64,000 nt of DNA from Lentzea atacamensis (GCF_003269295.1 NZ_QLTT01000004.1:620001-684000); one strand, 5' to 3'; shown: positions 1 through 8,886, numbered from the stretch's first letter. Made by a program: numbers and translations. Notes: generated by a model from the letters alone, not told the origin.

Positions 1-399
1 AAGTGGCGCGGCGTGATGCTGTTCTTCGTGCTGCCGTGGGCCACCGCGATCGGCCAGTACACGCTGACCGCGAAGTGGCACCGGCTCAGCGACACCCTCG
101 CCGCCGACGGCATCGCGCTCGCCATCGCAGCCCTCGCCTCGTGGTGGCTGCAGCGCAAGGGGTCGCTGACGGTCTACACAGGACCGCGCCGCGCCGGCCG
201 GGTCGTGCTGGTCGTGTTCTGGTCGCTGATCGCCGCGGCGACGCTGGCGCTCGGCCTGATCCTGTGGGGATTTTCGCTGGCCGGAGAGGGTCTTGACGCG
301 GACGAGTGGGTGGTCTACCTGGGTGCGGGGACGTTCGCGTCGGCCGGGTCGCTCCTCGCGGCGCTCACCTTCCTCGCGTGCTGGCGGAGAATTCACTGA
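1..399 (+). CDS. Membrane protein, 5' end outside the window
   Basis: The reading frame is already open at base 1 (KWRG before the first internal Met at 13), so the gene is cut by the window edge. About 130 residues are visible with three to four hydrophobic segments (roughly residues 5-25, 35-52, 65-92 and 105-125) separated by short basic loops. I recognise no family and there is no catalytic motif. It ends in TGA at 397-399, 63 nt before the beta-lactamase start. An integral membrane protein of unknown role. Confidence 0.6.
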   Translation, partial: KWRGVMLFFVLPWATAIGQYTLTAKWHRLSDTLAADGIALAIAALASWWLQRKGSLTVYTGPRRAGRVVLVVFWSLIAAATLALGLILWGFSLAGEGLDADEWVVYLGAGTFASAGSLLAALTFLACWRRIH

Positions 400-462
400 C
401 AACCAGTTGATCTCCCGCGCGTCCTGACAGGTGGAGAGTTCCACAAGAAGGGGGACAGGACG

Positions 463-1341
463 TTGGTTGTTGACCGTCGCTCGGTTCTGGCACTGGGCGC
501 GGGTGCCGCGCTGGCCGTCGCCGTGCCCGCCCAGGCACAGGCGTCGTCGATCAGCGGCAAGCTGCGTGACCTCGAACAGCAGCACGGCGCACGCCTCGGC
601 GTGTTCGCCACCGACACGGGCAGCGGCCGCACGGTGCTGCACCGCGCGGATGAGCTGTTCCCGATGTGCTCGACGTTCAAGACCATCGCGGCCGCGGCGA
701 TCCTGCGCCGCGACCACAACGGCGCCTTGTTGGGCAAGGTGATCCGCTACACGCAGGAGGACGTCACCAAGTCCGGCTACGGCCCGATCACCGGCAAGGC
801 GGAGAACCTCGCGAACGGCATGACCGTCTCCGCCCTGTGCGAGGCGACCATCACCTACAGCGACAACTGCGCGGCCAACCTGCTGCTCAAGGAGCTCGGC
901 GGCCCCACGGCGATCACCCGCTTCAGCCGCTCGATCGGCGACCCGGTGACGCGCCTGGACCGCTGGGAGCCCGACCTGAACTCGGCGGAGCCGGGCCGGG
1001 TCACCGACACGACGTCGCCGCGCGCGATCGGCCAGAGCTACGCGAGGCTCACCCTCGGCCACGCCCTGAACCGCGCCGACGCCGACCAGCTGACGAGGTG
1101 GCTGCTGGCCAACACGACGGGCGGCAACCGCATCCGTGCCGGACTGCCCACGGCCTGGCGCTGGGGCGACAAGACGGGCACCGGCAAGTACGGCACCACC
1201 AACGACGTCGGCATCGCGTTCCCACCGGGACGGTCGCCGATCGTGATCGCCGTGCTGTCGACGAAGTCCGTCCAGGACGCGCCCGCAGACGAGCCGCTGC
1301 TGGCCAAGACGGCCGAGCTGGTGGCGGGGACGTTCAGCTGA
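463..1341 (+). CDS. bla: Class A beta-lactamase, Tat-exported
   Basis: Serine beta-lactamase that hydrolyses beta-lactam rings outside the membrane. The 292-aa product has all class A landmarks: S70-T-F-K73 (nucleophile and general base), S133-D-N135, E168 in the omega loop (RWEPDLN) and K236-T-G. The TTG start is supported by the purine-rich AAGGGGGA stretch about 10 nt upstream; the N-terminus VDRRSVLALGAG reads as a twin-arginine signal followed by an AQA-type cleavage site. A strong GC-rich hairpin follows the gene. There is no adjacent AmpR/BlaI-type regulator, so expression may be constitutive (inference). The four motifs make a penicillin-binding protein unlikely. Confidence 0.95.
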   Translation: MVVDRRSVLALGAGAALAVAVPAQAQASSISGKLRDLEQQHGARLGVFATDTGSGRTVLHRADELFPMCSTFKTIAAAAILRRDHNGALLGKVIRYTQEDVTKSGYGPITGKAENLANGMTVSALCEATITYSDNCAANLLLKELGGPTAITRFSRSIGDPVTRLDRWEPDLNSAEPGRVTDTTSPRAIGQSYARLTLGHALNRADADQLTRWLLANTTGGNRIRAGLPTAWRWGDKTGTGKYGTTNDVGIAFPPGRSPIVIAVLSTKSVQDAPADEPLLAKTAELVAGTFS

Positions 1342-1355
1342 TCGTGACAGACGAT

Positions 1356-1385
1356 CGCGCGGGCCGGCACCGGCCGGCCCGCGCG
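1356..1385 (+). terminator. GC-rich hairpin after the beta-lactamase gene
   Basis: A 12-bp perfect inverted repeat (CGCGCGGGCCGG at 1356-1367 and its complement at 1374-1385) with a 6-nt loop lies 14 nt after the bla stop. There is no T tract, as is common for actinomycete terminators. It separates bla from the glycosidase gene. Confidence 0.6.
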
Positions 1386-1445
1386 CTCTGCGACAACCTC
1401 TGAAACACCCCACGCGCAGGCCCTTCATCTGGTCAGATGGAGCGC

Positions 1446-3515
1446 ATGAGCACCTGGGGGAAAGCAATCGTGCTCGCTTTCGCGCTGCTGGCCACGCTCG
1501 TGGCACCGGCGCACGCGAGCAACCAGATCAGCGTGTCCGCGGCGGAGGTCACCTTGCCGCCTGGCCAGAACACGGCGTCCGTCGGCGTCAGCTGGCACAC
1601 CGACGGCAACCAGACGGTCCAGATCTGGATCCGTGAGACCGGCAAGGCCGCCAAGCTGTGGCGGCACGAAGTCAACGGCAGCGCCACCTGGCCGTACCTC
1701 CACGCCGGCACCACGACGACGTTCGAGCTGCGCGGCGGCCCGAACTTCGCCACCGTGCTGGGCACCACGAGCAGCACGGGACGCCTGCCAGGACGGTTGA
1801 GCGCCGACCGCACGCACCTCGCGCTCGCACCCGGCACCACCGGCACGATCGACCTGTCCTGGGCCACGGAGCTGAGCGATGCCCAGGTGTGGGTGTCGCA
1901 CAACGGAAATCCGCAGAAGCTGTACGCGCAGGGCCCGTCCGGCACCGGCCGGATCACCTGGATCAGCCGTGGCACCACGGTGTTCACGCTCTGGTCCGGC
2001 ACCGGCCAGGAGCACCTCCTCGACACCCTCGTCGTCACCGCGGACTCCGGCGCGACGGCGTCCTTCGACCGGCCCGTGGTCGTCGACCCGGACGGCAACG
2101 GCACCGCGACCGTGCGCTGGACGGGAGGCGAGGCACGGCTCGTCAACGACGACGGCACCGAGACCGTGCTCAGCGGCGGGTCGGCCGCGATCAGCACGCG
2201 CGGCGCGGACCGCAAGGTCGTGCGGGTCTACGAAGGCGGCCAGGTCGTGACGCACGCGAGCGTCACGATCCTGCGCGACGGTCGCGGCTGGGCGGGCTTC
2301 GACTACCTGCCGGAGCACGAGAAGCGGTACCAGGAGTACCTCGACGACGCGGTCTGGCCGCAGGTGCGCGCCCAGGTCGCGCACGACTTCGACGTGATGG
2401 CCTCCACCGGCGGCACCGTCGCCAGGGTCGTGCTGTGGCCGGAGAAGAGCACGAACGCGGCGGCGCAGGCCCGCAACCTCGCCGACCTGGCCGGGATCGC
2501 GAAGCAGCGCGGCATCCGGCTCGTGGTGGCGTTCGCCAACAGCTGGCTGACCAACCCGAACTGGGACGACACCGCGGACAGCCGCAAGAAGTGGGCCGAG
2601 TTCGCGATCACCAGCGCGAACTGGATGAACACCTACATCACCGCGCTCGAACCCGGTGGCGCGGTGCTGTACTACGACCTGCAGAACGAGACGTCCGGTG
2701 TGCGCGGCAACCAGTCGAACCTGCAAAGTGCTTACGTGGCAATGGTATACGACCGCACAGCGGCGCCGAGGGGCAAGCGCGGAGTGTCCGTGATGCACGC
2801 GTCGACCGACGGTGCGGACCTCGCGGCCGCGCTCGTCGGCAAGCCGATGGACTTCGTCGACGTGCACGGCTACGGCAACCTGGATCTTCTCGACGGGGCG
2901 GTGCGCGGGCTCCGGGAGAAGTTCCCGGCCAGCGCGGTGATCGTCGGTGAGATCGGGAAGAGCGCGCCGGGCGAGCAGCAGGAGCGCGAACAAGCCGACT
3001 ACACCGGGCAAACGCTGCAGACGACGGACGGTCTCCAGGTGCCGATCACGATGGCCTGGGAGCTCTACGACGACCCGCGCACGCCACCGCACCCGAACAG
3101 CATCGCCTTCGGCTACCTCGCCCGAGACCGCGCCAAGCCGGGATTCGGCGTGCTGTGCTCCCGCTGGAGCCTCGTGCCCGACTGCGGCGCACCGCGCGAG
3201 GCCACGTCAGCACAGCCGACGACCCTGGAGCTGAGCGCGACCGTCCCGGTGCGGCCCGGAACCCTTGCACCCAACGCGATCCTGCGCGGCAACGGCACGG
3301 CCAGGCTCGTGATCACCGAGCTCGACCCGGCCGGCCGCGAGGTGGCCAGCACGCTGACCGAGCCGGTCGCCATCGGCACCGCGGGCCTGAACTACCTGCG
3401 GCACCAGCAGTCCGACGTGCGGCTGCGCGACGAGACCAGGTCCGTGCGCATCGCCGTGCGGGCGGAGGGTTCGACGCGGCTGCAGGTGGACGCGCTGACC
3501 GCGAGCGTCAGGTGA
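1446..3515 (+). CDS. Secreted clan-A (GH5-like) glycoside hydrolase
   Basis: Exported protein of 689 aa. A signal peptide (residues 1-24, ending AHA) is followed by about 250 residues of beta-rich, Thr/Gly-rich repeats that look like two or three carbohydrate-binding or Ig-like modules, then a TIM-barrel glycosidase domain from about residue 285. The retaining-enzyme acid/base is probably E415 in LQNE and the nucleophile E502 in VGEIG, both at ends of predicted beta strands. A C-terminal beta-sandwich module (about 590-689) follows. An in-frame ATG at 1437 is possible, but the GGAG at 1439-1442 and the signal peptide fit ATG 1446. The substrate is not evident; a beta-mannan or cellulosic substrate is a guess from the neighbouring CAZymes. 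Confidence 0.75.
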   Translation: MSTWGKAIVLAFALLATLVAPAHASNQISVSAAEVTLPPGQNTASVGVSWHTDGNQTVQIWIRETGKAAKLWRHEVNGSATWPYLHAGTTTTFELRGGPNFATVLGTTSSTGRLPGRLSADRTHLALAPGTTGTIDLSWATELSDAQVWVSHNGNPQKLYAQGPSGTGRITWISRGTTVFTLWSGTGQEHLLDTLVVTADSGATASFDRPVVVDPDGNGTATVRWTGGEARLVNDDGTETVLSGGSAAISTRGADRKVVRVYEGGQVVTHASVTILRDGRGWAGFDYLPEHEKRYQEYLDDAVWPQVRAQVAHDFDVMASTGGTVARVVLWPEKSTNAAAQARNLADLAGIAKQRGIRLVVAFANSWLTNPNWDDTADSRKKWAEFAITSANWMNTYITALEPGGAVLYYDLQNETSGVRGNQSNLQSAYVAMVYDRTAAPRGKRGVSVMHASTDGADLAAALVGKPMDFVDVHGYGNLDLLDGAVRGLREKFPASAVIVGEIGKSAPGEQQEREQADYTGQTLQTTDGLQVPITMAWELYDDPRTPPHPNSIAFGYLARDRAKPGFGVLCSRWSLVPDCGAPREATSAQPTTLELSATVPVRPGTLAPNAILRGNGTARLVITELDPAGREVASTLTEPVAIGTAGLNYLRHQQSDVRLRDETRSVRIAVRAEGSTRLQVDALTASVR

Positions 3516-3850
3516 CCGGCACCCAGAGCTCGATCACGGTGTGCGGGCGGTAGAACTCGACGAGCGGCCGGGAGGAGTCCCAGGGCCCCGACGCCTTGAG
3601 CTCCTCCACGGCCGGTCCGATCCGCCCGTACAGCTCGGGCGGCTCACCCTCCAGCACCGTGCGCGCCTCGGGTCCATCGCGACGAACCGCAGCCCGAGCA
3701 CATCTGAGCCGCGAACTTCGCCGTGCCGCGTCAGGGTGTGCGCGGACCGGTTGATCTCTGCGAGCGCCTTTCCCGGTACGTGAATTCGACGCCACTGTCG
3801 AACAGGGCGGGCCGATCGTCGAATGATTCGAACGCGCTCAACGTGTTGTG
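3508..3850 (-). pseudogene. Frameshifted remnant, possibly a GyrI-like effector-binding protein
   Basis: Protein-like sequence is spread over two or three frames on the minus strand. One frame reads VPGKALAEINRSAHTL on to LRFVAMDP (about 3790-3675) and then continues one frame over as ARTVLEGEPPELYGR to the end IELWVPVT at 3508. A further upstream piece (ALFDSGVEFTY) lies in the third frame. Joined, it resembles the C-terminal effector-binding domain seen in AraC/MerR-type regulators, which often end in IEL-hydrophobic-PV, but the match is by eye only. No frame gives a full-length protein, so I call it a pseudogene. It overlaps the glycosidase stop by 8 nt. Confidence 0.4.
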
Positions 3851-3961
3851 CACCGGTTTTGCCGTGCGATCCCCCTTCGCGTTCGCAACCCTAGTCGAAT
3901 GCGGAGGTCGTGGACTACCGTGCAACGCGAATCTCGTTCACGTTCGGCAAAGGCGGCGGCG

Positions 3962-5659
3962 ATGCGGCGAGCGGTGCTCCTGGCAGTCCTGTTCCTCCTC
4001 TCACTGGTGATCACACCGGTGCGAGCGGAGTCGTTCGACGGCTCCGAGCTGCGCGTGTCCGGCGGGGTGTTCCGCGACGAGCACGGCCGTGAGGTCGTGT
4101 TGCGCGGCTTCAACGTCTCCGGCACCGCGAAGCTCGCCGAGTACCGCGGCCTCCCGTTCGCCTCGGTCGCCGACGCGCGCAAGTCCGCGAGCGCGATGAA
4201 GCAGCTGACCGGCGCGAACGCCGTCCGGTTCCTGCTGACGTGGGCGTGGATCGAACCGCAGCGCGGCCAGATCGACCGCGCGTACCTCGACGGGGTGACG
4301 CAACAGCTGCGGGCGTTCACCGATCAGGGGCTCCGCGTCTACCTCGACTTCCACCAGGACCTGTACTCGCGGTACCTGTTCAACAAGGACAGCTGGTACA
4401 CCGGTGACGGCGCGCCCGCGTGGGCGGCAAGCGGTTACCCCAAGGAGTCGTGCGGCCTCTGCTTCCACTGGGGCCAGAACATGAAGAACAACAACGCCGT
4501 CACCGCGGCCACCTACGACTTCTGGCACAACCGCAACGGCGTGCAGGACTCGTTCGTCAACGCGGCCGGCGAGGCGCTCAAGCACGTCAAGCAAGCCTTG
4601 CCCGCGAACGAGTTCAAGCTCGTCGTCGGCGTCGACCCGCTCAACGAGCCCTACGCGGGCAAGTACGACGACGGCCAGACTTCCCAGCAGTGGGAGCGCG
4701 ACCTCCTGATGCCGTTCTACCAGCGTTTCCGCGCTGAGATGGACGAGGCGGGCTGGGCCGCGAAACCCGCGTTCGTCGAGCCGCTGGTGTTCTGGAACCA
4801 GAACGTGGACTTCTTCGCCGAACCCGGCGGCCTCGCACTGGTGCCGACACTGGGCGAGCGGTTCGTGTTCAACGCGCACTTCTACGACGGCAAGGCGCAG
4901 TCGGGCCTGCTGATGCCGGGCAAGGCGGGCGACGGCCAGTACACCCAGGCGTTCCGCACGATCCGCGACCGCGCCACCGCGCTCGGCACCACCTCGATCG
5001 TCTCCGAGTTCGGCCACCCGGTCTCCGGCAACACCTCCGACAAGCTCTCCTCGGTGCTCAAGGGGATCTACCAGGGCCTCGACTCGACCGCTCCGGGCGC
5101 CCGCTGGTGGTCGTCTCCGCGCGGCAGCGTGATCTCGGGCAGCCAGTGGCACTGGGACATCAACTACGGCCGTCACCGCGAGCTGATGAACGACAACCCG
5201 AACAAGGTCATGACCGACGGCGACGCCATGAACGACGAGCACTTCTCGGCGGTGAAGCTCGACGCGTCCGGCAACCCGGTGCTCACCGTCGAACGCGCCC
5301 TCGTCGACCGCGTCTACCCGCAGGCCGTCGCGGGCACCACGCTGGCGTTCGCCTACGAGGACCGCGCCTACCAGACGTGGCAGCAGATCCCGCTGGCCAA
5401 CGTCAGGTCACTGGTCGGCTCGGCGCCGTTCGCGGTGATCGTGTGGGACTCCAACGGCGGCTCGGCGCCGACCGAGCTCCACCTGCCCGGGTCGCTGCGC
5501 TCGCCGCTGGTCATCAGCTCGGCGTCGTCGAGCGTGCAGGGCGACAAGCTCCTGCTCCGTGGTGGCTCGGGACGACAGTTCGCGCTGGTCACGGCTGCCT
5601 CAGGCGGCAACACGGCGGCAGCGGAGGCAGAGCTGCGGCAGTGGTACCAGGGCTGGTGA
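3962..5659 (+). CDS. Secreted GH5 family glycosidase, endoglycoceramidase-like
   Basis: 565-aa exported TIM-barrel hydrolase. The open frame begins at 3848, but ATG 3962 is preceded by a GCAAAGGCGG box and gives a clean signal peptide (MRRAVLLAVLFLLSLVITP, cleavage after RAE). GH5 landmarks: RGFNVSG near residue 48, DFHQD at 129-133, acid/base E229 in DPLNEP and nucleophile E349 in VSEFGHP. The insert with cysteines (KESCGLCF), the QWHWDIN segment and a C-terminal beta-sandwich domain (about residues 430-545) resemble the endoglycoceramidase-related GH5 subgroup, which cleaves glycolipids or beta-glycosides. The exact substrate is uncertain. It lies 3' of another secreted glycosidase. Confidence 0.85.
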   Translation: MRRAVLLAVLFLLSLVITPVRAESFDGSELRVSGGVFRDEHGREVVLRGFNVSGTAKLAEYRGLPFASVADARKSASAMKQLTGANAVRFLLTWAWIEPQRGQIDRAYLDGVTQQLRAFTDQGLRVYLDFHQDLYSRYLFNKDSWYTGDGAPAWAASGYPKESCGLCFHWGQNMKNNNAVTAATYDFWHNRNGVQDSFVNAAGEALKHVKQALPANEFKLVVGVDPLNEPYAGKYDDGQTSQQWERDLLMPFYQRFRAEMDEAGWAAKPAFVEPLVFWNQNVDFFAEPGGLALVPTLGERFVFNAHFYDGKAQSGLLMPGKAGDGQYTQAFRTIRDRATALGTTSIVSEFGHPVSGNTSDKLSSVLKGIYQGLDSTAPGARWWSSPRGSVISGSQWHWDINYGRHRELMNDNPNKVMTDGDAMNDEHFSAVKLDASGNPVLTVERALVDRVYPQAVAGTTLAFAYEDRAYQTWQQIPLANVRSLVGSAPFAVIVWDSNGGSAPTELHLPGSLRSPLVISSASSSVQGDKLLLRGGSGRQFALVTAASGGNTAAAEAELRQWYQGW

Positions 5660-5700
5660 CGGTCGAACTTCAGCGGCAAGGGGCACGTGAGCTTGTTCCG

Positions 5701-5706
5701 TAAACT
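5701..5706 (+). promoter_or_regulatory. -10 box TAAACT, leaderless promoter of the sirtuin gene
   Basis: TAAACT ends 6 nt before the GTG start at 5713, and no Shine-Dalgarno sequence lies between. This is the geometry of actinobacterial leaderless promoters, which initiate at or next to the start codon. Confidence 0.5.
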
Positions 5707-5712
5707 GGCACA

Positions 5713-6609
5713 GTGCGCACGAAACCTACTCTGACCTGGTCATCCTCAGGCCCGTCGCTGCCGCGCACCTCCACCCTCGCCGACGTCGTCCCGATCGTCG
5801 ACGAGGGTGGTGTGCTGGTGCTGAGCGGCGCGGGCCTTTCCACGGAGTCCGGCATCCCGGACTACCGCGGTGAGGGCGGGTCCCTGCGCAAGCACACCCC
5901 GATGACCTACGAGGAGTTCACGACGAGTCCTGCGGGCCGCCGTCGCTACTGGGCCCGCAGCCACGTCGGCTGGCGCACGATCGCCCGCGCCCACCCCAAC
6001 GCGGGCCACCACGCGGTCACCCGGCTGAGCCCGAAGCTGTCCGGTGTGATCACCCAGAACGTCGACGGCCTGCACCAGGCCGCGGGTTCCAGGGACGTCG
6101 TGGAACTGCACGGCGGCCTGGACCGCGTGATCTGCCTGGACTGCAGGGCGCTCTCACCGCGCATCGACCTGGACCGCCGCCTGCGCGAGGCGAACCCGGA
6201 CTTCGCCGCCACCACGGACGAGATCAACCCGGACGGCGACGTCTTCCTCCCCGAGGAAGCGGTCCGCGGCTTCGAGGTCGTCGGCTGTCTGGACTGCGGC
6301 GGCGTCCTCAAGCCGGACGTCGTCTTCTTCGGCGAGAACGTCCCGCGTCCGCGCGTCGAACAGTGCTACTCGCTCGTCGACAACTCGCGCTCGTTGCTCG
6401 TCCTCGGCTCCTCCCTGACGGTCATGTCCGGCCTCAGGTTCGTGCGGCGCGCGTTCGAGGCCGGCCTCCCGGTCGTGATCATCAACCGCGGCGAGACCCG
6501 TGGCGACGCGTTCGCGACGCTGCGCGTCGACCTGCCGTTGGGCAAATCGCTCACCGAACTCGCGGACGCCGTTCTACAGTCCGGGAATGGTGACCTTCCC
6601 GGTCGATGA
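5713..6609 (+). CDS. Sir2-family NAD-dependent protein deacylase
   Basis: Sirtuin of 298 aa that would remove acyl groups from lysine using NAD+. Visible motifs: GAGLSTESGIPDYR at 39-52 (NAD-binding loop), QNVDGLH at 115-121, catalytic His133 in ELHGG, two Cys-x2-Cys pairs (C141/C144 and C192/C195) for structural zinc, then GSSL and the VIINRGE ribose-binding stretch. The STESGIPDYR form resembles the SIRT4-like class II sirtuins. The set of catalytic and zinc residues is complete, so this is a canonical deacylase rather than a defence-type SIR2 NADase. The last 23 nt overlap the DUF4419 gene, implying co-transcription and translational coupling. A leaderless start is likely. Confidence 0.92.
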   Translation: MRTKPTLTWSSSGPSLPRTSTLADVVPIVDEGGVLVLSGAGLSTESGIPDYRGEGGSLRKHTPMTYEEFTTSPAGRRRYWARSHVGWRTIARAHPNAGHHAVTRLSPKLSGVITQNVDGLHQAAGSRDVVELHGGLDRVICLDCRALSPRIDLDRRLREANPDFAATTDEINPDGDVFLPEEAVRGFEVVGCLDCGGVLKPDVVFFGENVPRPRVEQCYSLVDNSRSLLVLGSSLTVMSGLRFVRRAFEAGLPVVIINRGETRGDAFATLRVDLPLGKSLTELADAVLQSGNGDLPGR

Positions 6610-7969
6610 CGTCACGCCCGTCACCGACGCCCTGCCCACGAGCCCGTTCGCCGCGCATTTCCCGGACGCGCTCGTGGCCGGCGGTGATGCGGAGGTCCTG
6701 AAACCCGACGGCGTCCACCCGCTGATGAGCGCCGTGGCGAAAGCGTTCGCCGAGCACCGTCCACTCGTGCTGACCCCGGACGCCATCTGGCTGACCATCG
6801 CCCGCGGTGTCGCGCAGCACGTGAAGCTGCACGCCGAGGAACTCCGCCAGCTGCTCGTGAGCCACGACGGCAAGAAGCGGCTCGAGGTTTTCGTCGACGG
6901 CCCGATGCCAGCCGACGCGCAGTCATGGGCCCACGTCGTGGAACTGTTCGCGAAGCAGATCGGCGACACGACGTTCGAGTGCGACTTCAGCACCAGCACC
7001 GATGTCGAACGGGTAGCGGGCCGCGTCGCGCTGATGGACGCCTACTCGCCGTACTACGCGTTCTGGATGATGTGCGTCTGCGGCATCCCGTCGATCACCC
7101 TGACCGGCACGGTGGACGACTGGCGCAAGATCCGCGCCCGCGTCGACGACCTCGGCGTTCTCGGCCTTGGCAAGTGGGTCCGGTCGCTCGCGCCGATCAT
7201 GGACGAGTTCGTGCGAGCCTCCCAGGGGCGCCACGACACCGCGTTCTGGCAGCGCATCTACAACCCGGCCGACGCGTACGGCGGCGAGATCGTGACGGGC
7301 TGGATCACCCGGTTCTACCCGTACCTGGCGATCGGCGGCACGACCGGTGAGCCGAATCCCATGCTCGACCTGCGCCTCAGCGAGCCCCGCGACCGGACCG
7401 ACACCGGCATCAGCACGAGCAACGTGCCCAACACGCTGTGCCGCGCCACGATCAACGTCAACGACCTCCACGACAACCGCGTGGTGGCCGTGGACGCGGG
7501 ACTGGTCGGCGTGGCACAGGACCCGGACGGCGCGCTCCGCCCGGTGGCCGGCTGGGTGCTCGTCGAAGCGCCCGCGGACATCGAGACCGTGCTCGATCGG
7601 CTGGTGGCGGAACACGAGACCACCCCGCCGGTGCAGAGCGGGTTCGGACCGTCCGGTGGCGGCGACGCGATCGCCCTGCACAACCGGATCGGCTCGGCCT
7701 CCCTGTTCGGCGGCGCCTGGCGACTGCGCCCGCACACCGGGACGGCCTACGTGCGGTCCGGCCGGCACGACGCCCAGGTGCTGTTCGACCTCGCGGACGG
7801 CAGGAGGATCGCCGAGACCCTCGACTCGTACTGGATCGTGCTGCGTGACGGCGACGACCCGGCGACCGTGCCGGTGCTCGGCACGTCCCTGGCCCACCTG
7901 CTCGACGCGGCCATGGACTCCGGCGGCGACATCTCCCACCTCGAGGTGAAGAAGCTGGCCGACCTCTAG
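6587..7969 (+). CDS. DUF4419 family protein
   Basis: 460-aa cytoplasmic protein of unknown function. The open frame reaches back to 6500, but ATG 6587 gives the natural N-terminus and overlaps the sirtuin by 23 nt. The conserved segment LTPDAIWLTIARGVAQHV (about residues 65-82), the FSTSTDVERVAGRVALMDAYSPYY block and the WQRIYNP/GWITRFYPYL block match my memory of the DUF4419 family, which is scattered in fungi, plants and bacteria. There are no membrane segments and no recognisable catalytic motif. The overlap with sir2 suggests a functional link, for example as deacylase substrate or partner (inference). Confidence 0.7.
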   Translation: MVTFPVDDVTPVTDALPTSPFAAHFPDALVAGGDAEVLKPDGVHPLMSAVAKAFAEHRPLVLTPDAIWLTIARGVAQHVKLHAEELRQLLVSHDGKKRLEVFVDGPMPADAQSWAHVVELFAKQIGDTTFECDFSTSTDVERVAGRVALMDAYSPYYAFWMMCVCGIPSITLTGTVDDWRKIRARVDDLGVLGLGKWVRSLAPIMDEFVRASQGRHDTAFWQRIYNPADAYGGEIVTGWITRFYPYLAIGGTTGEPNPMLDLRLSEPRDRTDTGISTSNVPNTLCRATINVNDLHDNRVVAVDAGLVGVAQDPDGALRPVAGWVLVEAPADIETVLDRLVAEHETTPPVQSGFGPSGGGDAIALHNRIGSASLFGGAWRLRPHTGTAYVRSGRHDAQVLFDLADGRRIAETLDSYWIVLRDGDDPATVPVLGTSLAHLLDAAMDSGGDISHLEVKKLADL

Positions 7970-8322
7970 TTCTGGGTCCGGAAGCGGTCCAGCACCCGCC
8001 GTTCGCGCTTGGTGGGCCGCCCGGCACCCCGGTCCCGCCGCGCGATCGGGATGTCCGGCGGTGGCGGGGGAGTGCGGTCGATGAAGCACGTGGCCGCGTC
8101 CGCCGCACCCACCCGCTTCTGGATCACCCGGACGACCTCGACGATCCGGACCTTGTCCCCGACACGGGCACGGACCTGGTCTCCCGGAACCACGACCGTG
8201 GAGGGCTTCGCGGGCTTGTCGTTGATGCGCACGTGGCCGCCACGGCACGCCGCCGCGGCGTCCGGGCGGGTCTTCGTCAGCCGGACCGCCCACAGCCAAC
8301 GGTCGATGCGCGTGGACTCCAC
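7966..8322 (-). CDS. S4-domain RNA-binding protein (Hsp15/HslR-like)
   Basis: 118-aa basic protein. The N-terminal S4 fold is clear: RIDRWLWAVRLTKTR, GHVRINDKPAKPS, then VPGDQVRAR. The C-terminal tail is Pro/Arg-rich (RTPPPPP, then RRDRGAGRPTKRERR) as in Hsp15-type heat-shock proteins that bind stalled 50S-peptidyl-tRNA complexes. GTG at 8322-8320 is taken as the start because it opens directly onto the S4 motif. It converges on DUF4419 with a 4-nt overlap and is divergent from the chorismate mutase gene. Confidence 0.88.
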   Translation of the reverse strand: MESTRIDRWLWAVRLTKTRPDAAAACRGGHVRINDKPAKPSTVVVPGDQVRARVGDKVRIVEVVRVIQKRVGAADAATCFIDRTPPPPPDIPIARRDRGAGRPTKRERRVLDRFRTQN

Positions 8323-8349
8323 CCCGACATCATGGCACTCTCGGAGATC

Positions 8350-8886
8350 ATGAAGATCCTGGCGGTCGCACTCACCCTCGCCGCGTCGCTCACCCCCGTC
8401 GGCCCGCTCGGTGAGCTCACCGACCTCGCCGTGAAGCGCGTCCAGGTCGCCGATCTGGTGGCAGCGGCCAAGTTCGGCACACCCCAGCCGATCGACGACC
8501 CGGCGCGCGAACAGCAGGTGCTCGACACCGTCCGCACCAAGGCCGCGCAGCTCAGCCTCGACCCGGAGAACGCAGCGAGGTTCTTCCGCGCCCAGATCGA
8601 GGCGAACAAGCTGGTGCAACGCGGCCTTTACGCGCGCTGGACCGAGCACCCGGAGGAGGTCCCGTCGAGGCGCCCCGACCTCGGTACCGAGGTGCGGCCG
8701 ATCCTCGACCGCCTCACCACCGACATCCTGAACGAGCTCAAGGACACCGAGCAGCTGCGCAAGCCCACGCTGAGGTGCGAGATCCACGCGACGTTCGCGG
8801 AACGGTCGGCGGTGGTGCTGCATCACCTCGACCCGTTGCACGAGAACGCGCTGGCCGAGGCGATGCGGCCGGTCTGTTCGAAGTAG
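8350..8886 (+). CDS. Secreted chorismate mutase, AroQ-gamma type
   Basis: 178-aa exported enzyme that would convert chorismate to prephenate outside the cytoplasm. After a signal peptide (MKILAVALTLAASLTP), the sequence has the all-helical AroQ-gamma pattern: RVQVADLVAAAKFGT with the active-site Lys, then IDDPAREQQVL, and RFFRAQIEANKLVQ with Arg/Gln/Glu. It resembles the exported mycobacterial chorismate mutase. Two cysteines near the C-terminus (RCEIH and VCSK) could form a disulphide. ATG 8332 is an alternative in-frame start; 8350 has GGAG just upstream and gives a better signal peptide. No periplasmic dehydratase partner is nearby. Confidence 0.88.
   Translation: MKILAVALTLAASLTPVGPLGELTDLAVKRVQVADLVAAAKFGTPQPIDDPAREQQVLDTVRTKAAQLSLDPENAARFFRAQIEANKLVQRGLYARWTEHPEEVPSRRPDLGTEVRPILDRLTTDILNELKDTEQLRKPTLRCEIHATFAERSAVVLHHLDPLHENALAEAMRPVCSK

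Noticed and set aside
1425-3092. Long minus-strand open frame opposite the first glycosidase
   Set aside because: Arg/Val/Ala-rich shadow typical of high-GC antisense frames; the plus strand has a signal peptide and catalytic motifs.
5713-6609. SIR2 NADase of an anti-phage system
   Set aside because: The sirtuin keeps the full deacylase set including two zinc Cys pairs and lacks any fused sensor or STAND domain.
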